From the NCBI RefSeq assembly GCF_027474405.1, contig NZ_CP114871.1, forward strand, positions 992,001-1,056,000: a stretch of 64,000 bases of DNA, in the 5' to 3' direction. The translations under genes and the position numbers were made by a program. Numbering within the stretch: the first letter of the stretch is position 1; the number at the start of each line of letters is the position of its first letter. The DNA comes from Caulobacter sp. NIBR2454. Its GTDB lineage: Bacteria; Pseudomonadota; Alphaproteobacteria; Caulobacterales; Caulobacteraceae. Shown in pieces: positions 51,186 to 60,469 of this stretch. Below the pieces are notes generated by a model. The model worked only from the letters and a program-made list of their open reading frames with translations. It was not told the origin of the DNA and ran no database searches.

Positions 51186-51314
51186 TCTTCGCCGCTCTGC
51201 GCGCAGGGCGACTCCCAGGTGTTTATTACGCGGAATTAATCAGGCGCCCGCTCGACGGGGGACACGTAAGTGGTACCGCTTCGTTCCTCAGAAAAACGAA
51301 CGGAGAGCGGGCCC

Positions 51315-53141
51315 ATGCAAAGCCGCCGTCAACTGCTTCAATTCACCGCCGCCGCCGGCCTCTTCGCCGCGGCTCCTCGCTTCGCTTCCGCCGCCGCCCC
51401 GGCCTCGCCCGAAGCAGCGAAGATGAACGTCATGTTCGACGCCTTCATGAAGGAGCAGCTGGAACGCTTCCCCGAGTACTCGTCGTACCTCGGCCTCGAC
51501 AAGGGCCCGATGGCGTCCCTGAAGAGCCGCATCAGCGATCTGTCTCCCTCGGCCCAGCGTGAGGACGCCCGCCAGAACGCCGAGCGTCTGGCCCGCCTGC
51601 GCACCATCGACCGCGCCAAGCTGACGGGCATGGATGTGGTGAACTACGACACGGTTGAGTTCACCCTCAATGTGGCCGACGAAGTCTCCAAAGCCAGCCC
51701 CGCCTTGCGTGGCCAGGGTTCGGTCTACGTGCTCAGCCAGTTGAGCGGCCTGTACCAGCAGGCGCCGGACTTCATGGACAACATGCACACCATCGAAAAC
51801 GCCGCCGACGCGGAGGCGTACCTGTCGCGCCTGTCCGCCCTGGGCAAGGCGCTCGACCAGGAGCTGGAGGTCGCCGTCCATGACGAGAAGCTGGGAATCA
51901 CCCCGCCGGACTTCGTCATCGACAAGGCGCTGGTGCAGATGAAGTCCCTGCGCGACGAGCCGCTGGAGAAGACCACCCTCGTCGAATCGCTGGTCCGCCG
52001 CACCAAGGCCAAGGGGCTGTCGCCCGAGTACGGCGTGCGCGCCGCCAAGATCTACACCGACAGCGTGCTGCCGGCCCTCAACCGCCAGATCGCCCATATG
52101 GAGCGCCTGCGCAAAACCGCCCGACATGACGCCGGCATCGGCGGCCTGCCCAATGGTCCGGCGATCTACGCCGCGTCGCTGAAGAGCTACACCACCTCGA
52201 AGCTGACCCCCGATGAGATCCACAAGCTGGGCCTCGACCTGGTGGCGAGCCTGTCGGCCGAGACCGACAAGCAGATGCGCAGCCAAGGCCTGACCCAGGG
52301 CACGGTCGGCGAGCGCTTCCGCGCGCTCTACAACGACCCGGCCCAGCACTACCCGAACACCGACGAAGGCAAGGTCCAGCTGATCCAGGACCTCAACGCC
52401 CAGATCAAGGTGATCGAGGCCAAGCTTCCGGCCTACTTCGGTCAACTGCCTAAGGCGGCCGTTGAAGTCCGGCGCGTTCCGCCGGCGATCGAAGCTGGCG
52501 CGCCGGGCGGTTCGTACAACTCGCCGCCGCTCGATAACTCGCGCCCCGGCATCTACTGGATCAACCTGGTCAACACGGCCGCGCAGCCGCGCTTTACCCT
52601 GCCGACCCTGACCTATCACGAAGCCCTGCCGGGCCATCACCTCCAGCTAGCCCTGAGCGGCGAGAGCCAGGGCATCCCCCTGATCCGCAAGGCAATCGGC
52701 TTCTCGGGCTACAGCGAAGGCTGGGGCCTCTACGCCGAGGAACTGGCCGTCGAGATGGGTATGTACGAGAAGGACCGCATGGGCCAGATCGGCATGCTGC
52801 ACGACGCCCTGTTCCGCGCCGTGCGTCTGGTGGTCGACACCGGTCTGCACCACAAGGGCTGGAGCCGGGAACAGGCGATCAAGTACTACGTCGCCCAGAT
52901 CGGCGATGAGGAAGCGGCGGCCACGCGCGAAGTTGAACGCTATTGCGTCTGGCCAGGTCAGGCTTGCAGCTACATGGTGGGCAAGATCACGTGGATGCGC
53001 CTGCGCGAAAAGGCCAAGACCGCCTTGGGTTCGAAGTTCGATATCCGCGAGTTCCATGACGCCGGCTTGCTGGCCGGGGGTACGCCCCTGACCACGCTGG
53101 AGAACGTCATCGACAACTACATCGCTTCGGCGAAGGCCTAG
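51315..53141 (+). CDS. DUF885 family predicted metallohydrolase, copy 1 (Tat-exported)
   Basis: A 608-aa exported protein. The N-terminus MQSRRQLLQFTAAAGLFAAA has a twin-arginine motif and an Ala-rich signal region. The DUF885 core carries a zincin-like motif YHEALPGHHLQLAL (His435-Glu436, with the downstream GHH) followed by FSGYSEGWGLYAEELAVEMG, whose Glu could be a third metal ligand; this places it among the gluzincin-like peptidases by motif. A run CVWPGQACSYMVGK near the C-terminus is conserved among all copies. Start ATG 51315 follows GGAG; a GTG at 51270 opens a less likely extension. It is followed by copy 2 after 13 bases. Confidence 0.85.
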   Translation: MQSRRQLLQFTAAAGLFAAAPRFASAAAPASPEAAKMNVMFDAFMKEQLERFPEYSSYLGLDKGPMASLKSRISDLSPSAQREDARQNAERLARLRTIDRAKLTGMDVVNYDTVEFTLNVADEVSKASPALRGQGSVYVLSQLSGLYQQAPDFMDNMHTIENAADAEAYLSRLSALGKALDQELEVAVHDEKLGITPPDFVIDKALVQMKSLRDEPLEKTTLVESLVRRTKAKGLSPEYGVRAAKIYTDSVLPALNRQIAHMERLRKTARHDAGIGGLPNGPAIYAASLKSYTTSKLTPDEIHKLGLDLVASLSAETDKQMRSQGLTQGTVGERFRALYNDPAQHYPNTDEGKVQLIQDLNAQIKVIEAKLPAYFGQLPKAAVEVRRVPPAIEAGAPGGSYNSPPLDNSRPGIYWINLVNTAAQPRFTLPTLTYHEALPGHHLQLALSGESQGIPLIRKAIGFSGYSEGWGLYAEELAVEMGMYEKDRMGQIGMLHDALFRAVRLVVDTGLHHKGWSREQAIKYYVAQIGDEEAAATREVERYCVWPGQACSYMVGKITWMRLREKAKTALGSKFDIREFHDAGLLAGGTPLTTLENVIDNYIASAKA

Positions 53142-53154
53142 GAGGGGCCGGGAT

Positions 53155-54972
53155 ATGGACCGTAGACACTTTCTGCTAAGCGCGTTGGGGGCTGCGCTCG
53201 CCAGCCCCACCCTCGCCAGCGCCCAGGCCGGCTCCGAAGCGGCCAAGATGAACGCCGCCTTCGACCGGGTCATGCAGGAGACCCTGCAGCGTTCTCCGGA
53301 ATACGCGACGATGCTGGGCCTCGACAAAGGCCCCATGGCGTCGCTGAAGGGCCGCTTTGGTGAAGCGTCCCTGGCCGCCCGCGCCAAGGACAAGGCCGAC
53401 AACAGCCGCTATCTGGCGGAACTGAGGGCTATCGATCGCTCCAAGCTGACCGGCATGGATGTCATCAACTACGACACGGTCCTGTTCACGCTGGAAACCG
53501 CGGAAAAGGGCAACAAGGCTTTCAATTACGGCTCGCCCGGTTCGGGCCAGCCTTACATCATCAGCCAGTTGACCGGTTCCTATCAGCAGATCCCTGACTT
53601 CCTCGACGCCCAGCATGGCATCGAGACCGCTGATGACGCCGAGGCCTACCTGTCACGCCTGTCGGCCTTCGCCAAGGTGCTGGATGGCGAGGTCGAGATC
53701 GCCCGTCACGACGCCGGCGTCGGGGTCATCCCGCCGGACTTCGCCATCGACCGCGCCCTGACGACCCTGGGCAACATCCACGGCGAGCCGTCGAGCAAGT
53801 CCACGCTCGTGCAGTCCGTGGTCCGCCGCACCAAGGCCAAGAGCATCGCTGGCGACTGGGAAGCCCGCGCCACGAAGATTTACGAAGGCGAGGTCCAACC
53901 GGCCCTTGGCCGTCAGATCGCGTTCCTGAAGGAAGTCCGCCCCAAAGCCGTCCACGACGCCGGCGTGTGGCGCTTGCCCAAGGGCGGCGAGTACTACGGC
54001 GTCTCGCTGCTGAACTACACGACCGCGGCGATCACCCCCGAGGAGATCCACACCACCGGTCTTCGCCTGGTGGACAGCATCTCCAAGGAGATCGACGCGA
54101 TCTTCAAGTCACAGGGCATGACTGAGGGCTCGGTCGGCGCGCGCCTGCAGCAGCTCTCCAAGCGTCCCGACCAGCTCTACGCCAACACCGACGAGGCCAA
54201 GGTCGAGCTGATCAGCGACCTGAACAAGATGGTGAAGGAGATCGAGGCCAAGATCGCCCCGTACTTCGGCCAGCTTCCCAAGGCGGCGCTGGAGATCCGT
54301 CGCGTTCCTAAGTCGATCGAGGCCGGCGCGCCGGGCGGCTACTACAACAGCCCGACCCTGGATGGTTCGCGCCCGGGCATCTACTGGATCAACCTGCGCA
54401 ACAGCGCCGAGGTCCCCAAGTTCGGCCTCAAGACCCTGACCTATCACGAGGGGATTCCGGGCCACCACCTGCAGCTGGCGCTCAACAACGAGAGCCAGGG
54501 CATTCCGCTGATCCGAAAGGCCATCGGCTTCTCGGGCTATTCCGAGGGCTGGGCGCTCTATTCCGAAGAGCTGGCCGTCGAGATGGGCATGTACAAGGAC
54601 GACCCGTTCGGCCACGTCGGCCAGCTTCAGGCCGCCCTGTTCCGCGCCGTCCGCCTCGTGGTCGACAGCGGCATGCACTACAAGAAGTGGAGCCGCGAGC
54701 AGGCGATCAAGTACTTCGTCGACAACCTGGGCCAGGAAGAGGCCACGGCGACGACGGAGATCGAACGCTACTGCGTGTGGCCGGGTCAGGCCTGCAGCTA
54801 CATGGTGGGCAAGCTCATCTGGCTGCGCCTGCGCGACAAGGCCCGCACGGCCTTGGGCGCCAAGTTCGACTACCGCAAGTTCCACGACACGGGCCTTCTG
54901 GCCGGCGGCACGCCGCTGACCGTGCTCGAGAACGCCATCGACGGCTACATCGCCAGCGCGAAAGCCGCCTGA
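53155..54972 (+). CDS. DUF885 family predicted metallohydrolase, copy 2 (Tat-exported)
   Basis: A 605-aa paralogue with signal MDRRHFLLSALGAALASPTL (RRHFL twin-arginine) and AQA before the mature part. Zinc-like motif YHEGIPGHHLQLAL (His431) and FSGYSEGWALYSEELAVEMG are intact. It is visibly similar to copies 1 and 3 from end to end (for example FDRVMQETLQRSPEYATMLG against FDRIMRERFQNSPGFATRLG). GGAGGGG precedes its ATG. Copies 1 and 2 form one transcription unit. Confidence 0.85.
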   Translation: MDRRHFLLSALGAALASPTLASAQAGSEAAKMNAAFDRVMQETLQRSPEYATMLGLDKGPMASLKGRFGEASLAARAKDKADNSRYLAELRAIDRSKLTGMDVINYDTVLFTLETAEKGNKAFNYGSPGSGQPYIISQLTGSYQQIPDFLDAQHGIETADDAEAYLSRLSAFAKVLDGEVEIARHDAGVGVIPPDFAIDRALTTLGNIHGEPSSKSTLVQSVVRRTKAKSIAGDWEARATKIYEGEVQPALGRQIAFLKEVRPKAVHDAGVWRLPKGGEYYGVSLLNYTTAAITPEEIHTTGLRLVDSISKEIDAIFKSQGMTEGSVGARLQQLSKRPDQLYANTDEAKVELISDLNKMVKEIEAKIAPYFGQLPKAALEIRRVPKSIEAGAPGGYYNSPTLDGSRPGIYWINLRNSAEVPKFGLKTLTYHEGIPGHHLQLALNNESQGIPLIRKAIGFSGYSEGWALYSEELAVEMGMYKDDPFGHVGQLQAALFRAVRLVVDSGMHYKKWSREQAIKYFVDNLGQEEATATTEIERYCVWPGQACSYMVGKLIWLRLRDKARTALGAKFDYRKFHDTGLLAGGTPLTVLENAIDGYIASAKAA

Positions 54973-54982
54973 CGAAGGTGTG

Positions 54983-55017
54983 TTCCGCCGGCTCGGCCCC
55001 GTGTCGGGCCGGCGGAA
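54983..55017. other. strong inverted repeat between DUF885 copies 2 and 3
   Basis: TTCCGCCGGC pairs with GCCGGCGGAA across a 15-base GC-rich loop. On the forward strand it is followed by AAAAA rather than U, so it does not meet the intrinsic-terminator form; it may still act as a 3' stabilising or Rho-associated hairpin. It splits the four copies into two pairs. Confidence 0.5.
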
Positions 55018-55146
55018 AAACCCGCTATCTCTCATTGAAAATCAGGTCGGCGCGCGACGCGGGCTCGTGACGCCGATGAAATCAAACTGGCCTGGCTGGC
55101 TGCTAAGCAAGCCGTCCGTCCGCGTGACCAAACGGGAGAGTATTTG

Positions 55147-56964
55147 ATGGATCGTCGCGCCTTTCTGGCCAGCGCAGCTGCAACCGCCTTCGCCGGCCCG
55201 GCCCTGGCCCAGGCCTCGTCGTCGGGCGAGGCGGCCAAGATGAACGCGCTCTTCGATCGCATCATGCGCGAGCGCTTCCAGAATTCCCCCGGCTTCGCCA
55301 CGCGCCTAGGCCTCGACAAGGGCGCCATGGCTGGCCTCAAGGGCCGCCTCAGCGAGATCTCGCTGAAGGCCCGCGCTGAAGAAGCGACCCGGACGACCCA
55401 ACAGCTCCGCGACCTGCGCGCGATCGACCGCAAGACGCTCACGGGCATGGACGCGGTGAACTACGACACCATCGAGTTCACCCTGGCCGTCGACGCCGAC
55501 GGCTACAACAAGTTCAACTACGGTGCGGGTTCGGCGGGCGAGCCCTATGTGCTCAGCCAGCTGACCGGCTCCTACCAGCAGACGCCGGACTTCCTCGACA
55601 CCCAGCACTCCATCGAGACCGCGGCCGACGCGGACGCCTATCTGTCGCGCCTGAAGGCCTTCGCCGGCAATCTCGACGGCGAGCTGGAGATCGCGCGCCA
55701 CGACCTGGGCCTTGGCGTCCTGCCGCCGGACTTCGCCATCGACCGCGCCTTGGCCTCGCTCGGCCAGATCGCCGGGGAGGGGGCCGACAAGTCGGTGCTC
55801 GTCCAGTCGGTTGTGCGTCGCACCGCCGCCAAGGGTATCGCTGGCGATTGGGCCGCTCAGGCGACGAAAATTTATGAGGGTGAGGTTGTTCCCGCCCTGA
55901 ACCGCCAGATCGAGTTCCTGAAGGCCAACCGCGGCAAGGCGACTCACGAGGCCGGCTGCTGGCGCCTGCCCAACGGCGCGGAATACTACGCTGTCTCGCT
56001 GAAGGGGGCGACGACGTCAGGCATCACGCCGGAAGACGTCCACCAGACGGGCCTTGATCTGGTCAAGAGCATCTCGGCCGAGATCGATGTGCTTCTGAAG
56101 GGCCAGGGCATGACCCAGGGCTCCGTCGGCGAGCGCCTCAAGGCGCTGGGCGATGATCCCAAGCAGCACTACCCCAACACCGACGAGGGCAAGGACCAAC
56201 TGCTGGCCATGCTGAACGGCAAGGTCGAAGAGATCCGGGGCAAGCTGTCGCCGTATTTTGGCCAATTGCCCAAGGCGCCGGTGGAGATCCGCCGCGTGCC
56301 CAAAGCGATCGAGGCTGGTGCGCCGCGCGGCTATTACAACTCGCCGACCCTCGATGGTTCGCGGCCGGGCATTTACTGGATCAACCTGCGCAACACCGCC
56401 GAGTCGCCGACCTTCACCCTGACGTCGCTCACCTATCACGAGAGCATTCCGGGCCATCACCTGCAGCTCGCCCTCAGCAATGAGAGCGACGCCATCCCGC
56501 TGATCCGCAAGGCCACCGGCTTCTCGGGCTATTCAGAGGGCTGGGCGCTCTATTCGGAGCAACTGGCTGTGGAAATGGGCATGTACGAAAACGACCCGCT
56601 GGGTCACGTCGGCCAGCTCCAGGGCGCGCTGTTCCGCGCCGTGCGCATGGTCGTCGACAGCGGCATGCACCACAAGCGCTGGAGCCGCGAGCAGGCGGTG
56701 AAGTACTTCGTCGAAACCCTGGGCTGGACCCAGGCGCGGGGCGTCACCGAGATCGAACGCTACGCCGTGTGGCCGGGCCAGGCGTCCAGCTACATGGTGG
56801 GCAAGATCATGTGGCTACGCACCCGCGAAAAGGCGAAGGCCGCCCTGGGGTCGAAGTTCGACCTGAAGGCTTTCCACAACGCCGGCCTCCTGTCGGGCAG
56901 CACGCCGCTGACCGTGCTTGAGACCGCCATCGACAACTACATCGCCGCGGCCAAGACCGCGTAA
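55147..56964 (+). CDS. DUF885 family predicted metallohydrolase, copy 3 (Tat-exported)
   Basis: A 605-aa paralogue with signal MDRRAFLASAAATAFAGPAL (RRAFL). Motif YHESIPGHHLQLAL (His431) and FSGYSEGWALYSEQLAVEMG are intact. Compared with copies 1 and 2, ERYCVWPGQACSY becomes ERYAVWPGQASSY, losing both cysteines, so any disulfide there is specific to the other copies. A TTG three bases upstream is an alternative start. The 174-base gap before it should hold a promoter, and copy 4 follows after 28 bases. Confidence 0.85.
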   Translation: MDRRAFLASAAATAFAGPALAQASSSGEAAKMNALFDRIMRERFQNSPGFATRLGLDKGAMAGLKGRLSEISLKARAEEATRTTQQLRDLRAIDRKTLTGMDAVNYDTIEFTLAVDADGYNKFNYGAGSAGEPYVLSQLTGSYQQTPDFLDTQHSIETAADADAYLSRLKAFAGNLDGELEIARHDLGLGVLPPDFAIDRALASLGQIAGEGADKSVLVQSVVRRTAAKGIAGDWAAQATKIYEGEVVPALNRQIEFLKANRGKATHEAGCWRLPNGAEYYAVSLKGATTSGITPEDVHQTGLDLVKSISAEIDVLLKGQGMTQGSVGERLKALGDDPKQHYPNTDEGKDQLLAMLNGKVEEIRGKLSPYFGQLPKAPVEIRRVPKAIEAGAPRGYYNSPTLDGSRPGIYWINLRNTAESPTFTLTSLTYHESIPGHHLQLALSNESDAIPLIRKATGFSGYSEGWALYSEQLAVEMGMYENDPLGHVGQLQGALFRAVRMVVDSGMHHKRWSREQAVKYFVETLGWTQARGVTEIERYAVWPGQASSYMVGKIMWLRTREKAKAALGSKFDLKAFHNAGLLSGSTPLTVLETAIDNYIAAAKTA

Positions 56965-56992
56965 GCCAAAGCGTACAAAGGGGGACACATCC

Positions 56993-58816
56993 ATGGACCG
57001 CAGAACCTTCCTCGCCACCGCGGCCGCCTCGGCCTTCGCCGCGCCGGCCTTGGCTCAAACCACCGGAGGCGCGGAGGATCAGCGGCTCCATGCGATGCTC
57101 GACAAGTTCTTCTATGACGGCGTCGAGAAGAGCCCGACCCGCGCCACCTCCCTTGGTCTCGACAAGGGTGCTCGCGCGCATCTGAAAAGCGAGCTGGGCG
57201 ACGCCTCCCTCGCTGACCGCGCCCGCCGGCTGGAGGACGCCAAGCAGCGCTTGGTCGATCTGAAAACCATCGACCGCGCCAAGCTCAGCCCCGCCGCCAG
57301 CATCGACTACGACGTCATCGCCTATCAGAACGAAGTCTCGGTCACCGCTCTGAGCCGTGTGAAGTTCGGTGAGGGTGGCAATGGCGGCTACTCGCCCTAC
57401 ACCCTGGATCAGCGCTCGGGCGCTTATCAGTCGGTGCCGGACTTCCTGGACAACCAGCACGGCATCGCAAATGCGGCTGACGCAGACGCCTATGTCGCCC
57501 GTGTGAGGGCCTTCGCCACGGTCCTCGACCAGGAGACCGACCGGATGAACGCCGAGGCGGCGATGGGCGTCATCGCGCCCAACTTCATCCTAGCCACCAC
57601 CCTGGACCAGATCCGCGCGCTGCGCGGGCAGGCGACCGCCGACACGGTGCTGGTCAAGTCGATCTCGCGTCGCGCCAAGGCCGCCGGCCTGACCGCCGAC
57701 TACGCATCCCAGGTCACGGGCGTGGTGGACGCCGACGTGTGGCCCGCCCTTGATCGTCAGATCGCCGCGCTGGAGGCCCTGAAGGCTAAATCCACGGACA
57801 AGGCCGGCGCCTGGACCCTGCCAGCCGATGAAGGCTACTACGCCGGCGCCGTACAGGCGGCGACCACCACCAAGATGACGCCTGAAGAGGTGCATCAGAT
57901 GGGTCTGTCCCAGGCGGCCGAGATCACCGCCCGTATGGACGTGCTGCTCAAGGGCCAGGGCCTGACTCAGGGTTCGGTCGCCGATCGGATGACCGAATTG
58001 GCCAAGCGTCCGGGCATGCAGTACCCGAACACCGACGCCGGCAAGGAAGAGATGATCAAGGAGCTGAACGCCCAGATCGCGGCGCTCGGCCCCAAGCTTC
58101 CCGCCGTGTTCGGCCGCTTGCCCAAGACCGCCGTGGAGGTTCGCCGCGTGCCGGTGAACATCCAGGACGGCGCCTCGAATGGCTATTACCAGCGCCCGTC
58201 GCTGGATGGGTCGCGACCCGGCGCCTTCTACATCAACCTCAAGGACAGCGCCGACTGGCCGAAGTTCAGCCTGGCGACCCTGACCTATCACGAGGCAAGC
58301 CCGGGCCATCACCTGCAGATCGGCCTGCAGATGGAGAACGCGGACGTGCCGCTGATCCGCCGCACCGGCGGGTTCTCAGCCTTCTCCGAAGGCTGGGCGC
58401 TGTATGCCGAGCAGTTGGCCTACGAGATGGACGTCTACAAGAACGATCCGACCGGCGAGCTTGGCTATCTGCAGTCGTTCCTGTTCCGCGCGGTTCGCCT
58501 GGTGGTCGACACCGGCATTCACCACAAGCGTTGGACGCGCGATCAGGCCACCGCCTACATGGTCGGCGCCACCGGCTACACCCATGGCCGCGTCCAGCGC
58601 GAGATCGACCGCTACTGCGTGTGGCCGGGCCAGGCGCTCAGCTACAAGGTCGGCCATACCCAGTGGGCGCGCCTGCGCGACGGGGCTAAGGCCAAGCTGG
58701 GTTCGAAGTTCGACATCCGCCAGTTCCACGACGCGGCCCTGCTTTCGGGCCCGATGCCGCTGCTGGTTCTGGAAAAGCAGATCGACGCCTACGTGGCGCG
58801 CGCAAGCAAAGCCTAG
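56993..58816 (+). CDS. DUF885 family predicted metallohydrolase, copy 4 (Tat-exported)
   Basis: The most divergent paralogue, 607 aa. Signal MDRRTFLATAAASAFAAPAL (RRTFL). The motif reads YHEASPGHHLQIGL (His433) and FSAFSEGWALYAEQLAYEMD. Text away from the motif, such as KFFYDGVEKSPTRATSLGLD and DQRSGAYQSVPDFLDNQHG, is related but clearly further removed from the other three. Start ATG 56993 after GGGGGACAC; the frame stays open upstream into the intergenic gap without family match. It converges on the EAL gene with 10 bases between stops. Confidence 0.85.
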   Translation: MDRRTFLATAAASAFAAPALAQTTGGAEDQRLHAMLDKFFYDGVEKSPTRATSLGLDKGARAHLKSELGDASLADRARRLEDAKQRLVDLKTIDRAKLSPAASIDYDVIAYQNEVSVTALSRVKFGEGGNGGYSPYTLDQRSGAYQSVPDFLDNQHGIANAADADAYVARVRAFATVLDQETDRMNAEAAMGVIAPNFILATTLDQIRALRGQATADTVLVKSISRRAKAAGLTADYASQVTGVVDADVWPALDRQIAALEALKAKSTDKAGAWTLPADEGYYAGAVQAATTTKMTPEEVHQMGLSQAAEITARMDVLLKGQGLTQGSVADRMTELAKRPGMQYPNTDAGKEEMIKELNAQIAALGPKLPAVFGRLPKTAVEVRRVPVNIQDGASNGYYQRPSLDGSRPGAFYINLKDSADWPKFSLATLTYHEASPGHHLQIGLQMENADVPLIRRTGGFSAFSEGWALYAEQLAYEMDVYKNDPTGELGYLQSFLFRAVRLVVDTGIHHKRWTRDQATAYMVGATGYTHGRVQREIDRYCVWPGQALSYKVGHTQWARLRDGAKAKLGSKFDIRQFHDAALLSGPMPLLVLEKQIDAYVARASKA

Positions 58817-58826
58817 TCCTTCCGGA

Positions 58827-60215
58827 TCAGGCCAGTCTGAGCAGAGGCGGCGCCACCGGCGCCGCCTTTCGCGTTTCCGGGGTCGTGGGTCGCGCCGACG
58901 GTTGCCCGTATAGATAGCCCTGGGCGAAATCGACGCCGGCGTGACGCGCGGCTTCCTCGACGCCGACATTCTCGACCATGGCGGCGACGGTACGCAGGCC
59001 CAGTTCACTGAAAGCCTGGACCAGATGACGAACCAGGGCCGCTTCCTCGCGTCCGCCCGTCAGCTCGCGCACATAGCGGCCGTCGATCTTGGCTAGGTCC
59101 AGTTGCAGCCGTTGCAGGTGCGCCATGGAGTCGGCGCCCGCTCCGAAGTCGCCCAGGCAGACCAGCGAGCCCATGCCGCGCAGGGCCTGGGCGTGACGGT
59201 TGGCCAGGACCATGTCGCCGATGGTCTTGCTCTCTACCATCTCGAAGATCAGCCGCCCGCGCGCCGACTCATGACGCTTCAACAGGCGCTCCACGTGCTG
59301 CGGATAAGCTTCGTCGCACAGAGTGCGGCCCGTGACCTTCACGGCCAGGCGCAGAGTCGGTGTGTCGGAGGCGAGGCGGCGCACCGCCTGTTCGACCACG
59401 GCGTGGTCCAACTCCTCCATCAGATCGAAGGCCTGGGCGGTACGGATCATCTGTAGCGGGTCCGCGCCGTTCTCGAACCGGGCCAGCACCTCGTGGTGAT
59501 GCACGGTGTCGTCGGCCAGACGCACGACGGGCTGGAACGCGAACTCGAACCGGCGCTGGCTCACCGCCGCCGCCAGGGCCTCAGCGCGGGCCAGGGCGCG
59601 GTGCATGGCCCGCGTGTTCTCGGAGATGGTCGTCCGGACGGCGGGATCGACAGGTTCGACAGGCGGCGGAGGCGGAGCCTCGACCACGGGCGGAGGGACC
59701 AGGTCGGGCGGCAGGTCGGCTAGCACCGAGGGCGCTGGCGTGACGGGCGCGGGTTGGGGAGCGGGAGCCGGCTGCGCTGACGGCGGGATCGCGAAGGGAG
59801 CGACGCTGACCGGCCCGGTCTCGAATCGCGGAAGGGGCGGGGCCTGGGTCAGGGCGCAGCAGATGCGGTTGGCGTTCTCGGCCAGGCGGCGCGCGGAGAG
59901 GCTCACGGGCCGCTCCGGATCGCTGGCGGGCGCCAAGACGATCGGCCCATGCCGGCCTCCGTCGGCTAGCCCGAGCAGAAAGCCATGCAGACGCTCGCGC
60001 TCGCTCGGCGCGAACAGGTCCAGCAGCATCACCCCGGTGAGCGGGACCAGGTCCGATCCCAGCACGCCATGCTCAGCGCCCGCCACGAACGTGATGCGTC
60101 CGTAGTCGTCCAGCTCCAGAAGGAGGTCGGAGCTGGCGAAGGCCAGGCCGAGCAGCCGATAAGGGTCCAGGGTCAAAGCGCGCGCGGTCCGCCAGTCAAT
60201 CGGCGAATCCTGCAC
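58827..60215 (-). CDS. PAS-linker-EAL domain protein with substituted catalytic residues
   Basis: A 462-aa protein from GTG 60215. Residues about 15-115 form a PAS-like sensor (ASSDLLLELDDYGRITFVAG), 130-195 a Pro-rich linker, 215-440 an EAL domain. Key positions: EVL instead of EAL at 242-244 (Glu kept); Asn of the VNxS motif is Lys293; DDFG is GDFG at 355-358; the AEGVE motif is AAMVE at 411-415. Three metal/substrate ligands are therefore changed and c-di-GMP hydrolysis is unlikely, leaving a binding or scaffold role. The frame is open upstream to 60545 and includes an ATG at 60359 inside the recA LexA box; GTG 60215 gives a complete PAS domain without using recA control DNA. Confidence 0.8.
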   Translation of the reverse strand: MQDSPIDWRTARALTLDPYRLLGLAFASSDLLLELDDYGRITFVAGAEHGVLGSDLVPLTGVMLLDLFAPSERERLHGFLLGLADGGRHGPIVLAPASDPERPVSLSARRLAENANRICCALTQAPPLPRFETGPVSVAPFAIPPSAQPAPAPQPAPVTPAPSVLADLPPDLVPPPVVEAPPPPPVEPVDPAVRTTISENTRAMHRALARAEALAAAVSQRRFEFAFQPVVRLADDTVHHHEVLARFENGADPLQMIRTAQAFDLMEELDHAVVEQAVRRLASDTPTLRLAVKVTGRTLCDEAYPQHVERLLKRHESARGRLIFEMVESKTIGDMVLANRHAQALRGMGSLVCLGDFGAGADSMAHLQRLQLDLAKIDGRYVRELTGGREEAALVRHLVQAFSELGLRTVAAMVENVGVEEAARHAGVDFAQGYLYGQPSARPTTPETRKAAPVAPPLLRLA

Positions 60216-60353
60216 GCTTATGGTTAAGCAGGTGTTGTCGCGGCCGGCGTCAGGTGGTCGCGGGGGTGTGCGCCGGATGCGCAGGTTCGACCGTATGGAG
60301 CACCCTTTTAGGTGTGCGTCAAAATCGGTCGTATCTACGTTCCGCGCCGAAAA

Positions 60354-60368
60354 GAACATCTTGCGAAC
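60354..60368. promoter_or_regulatory. LexA (SOS) box upstream of recA
   Basis: GAAC-ATCTTGC-GAAC matches the alphaproteobacterial LexA operator and lies about 100 bases upstream of the recA ATG. A third GAAC follows at 60372-60375. It identifies recA as the SOS target and lies upstream of the EAL gene start too. Confidence 0.9.
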
Positions 60369-60469
60369 ATAGAACAAAGCATGCACATTCGCTTTCGAGA
60401 GCTGGCGCTGTCGCGGGATCGCAGCGGGGCCAGTTGGGTTGGCGGAATCATGGAATAAGGGACGCCTAG

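Noticed and set aside
54983..55017. GC hairpin after DUF885 copy 2 as an intrinsic terminator
   Set aside because: The stem is strong but is followed by AAAAA on the coding strand, so the U-tract is missing; kept only as an inverted repeat.
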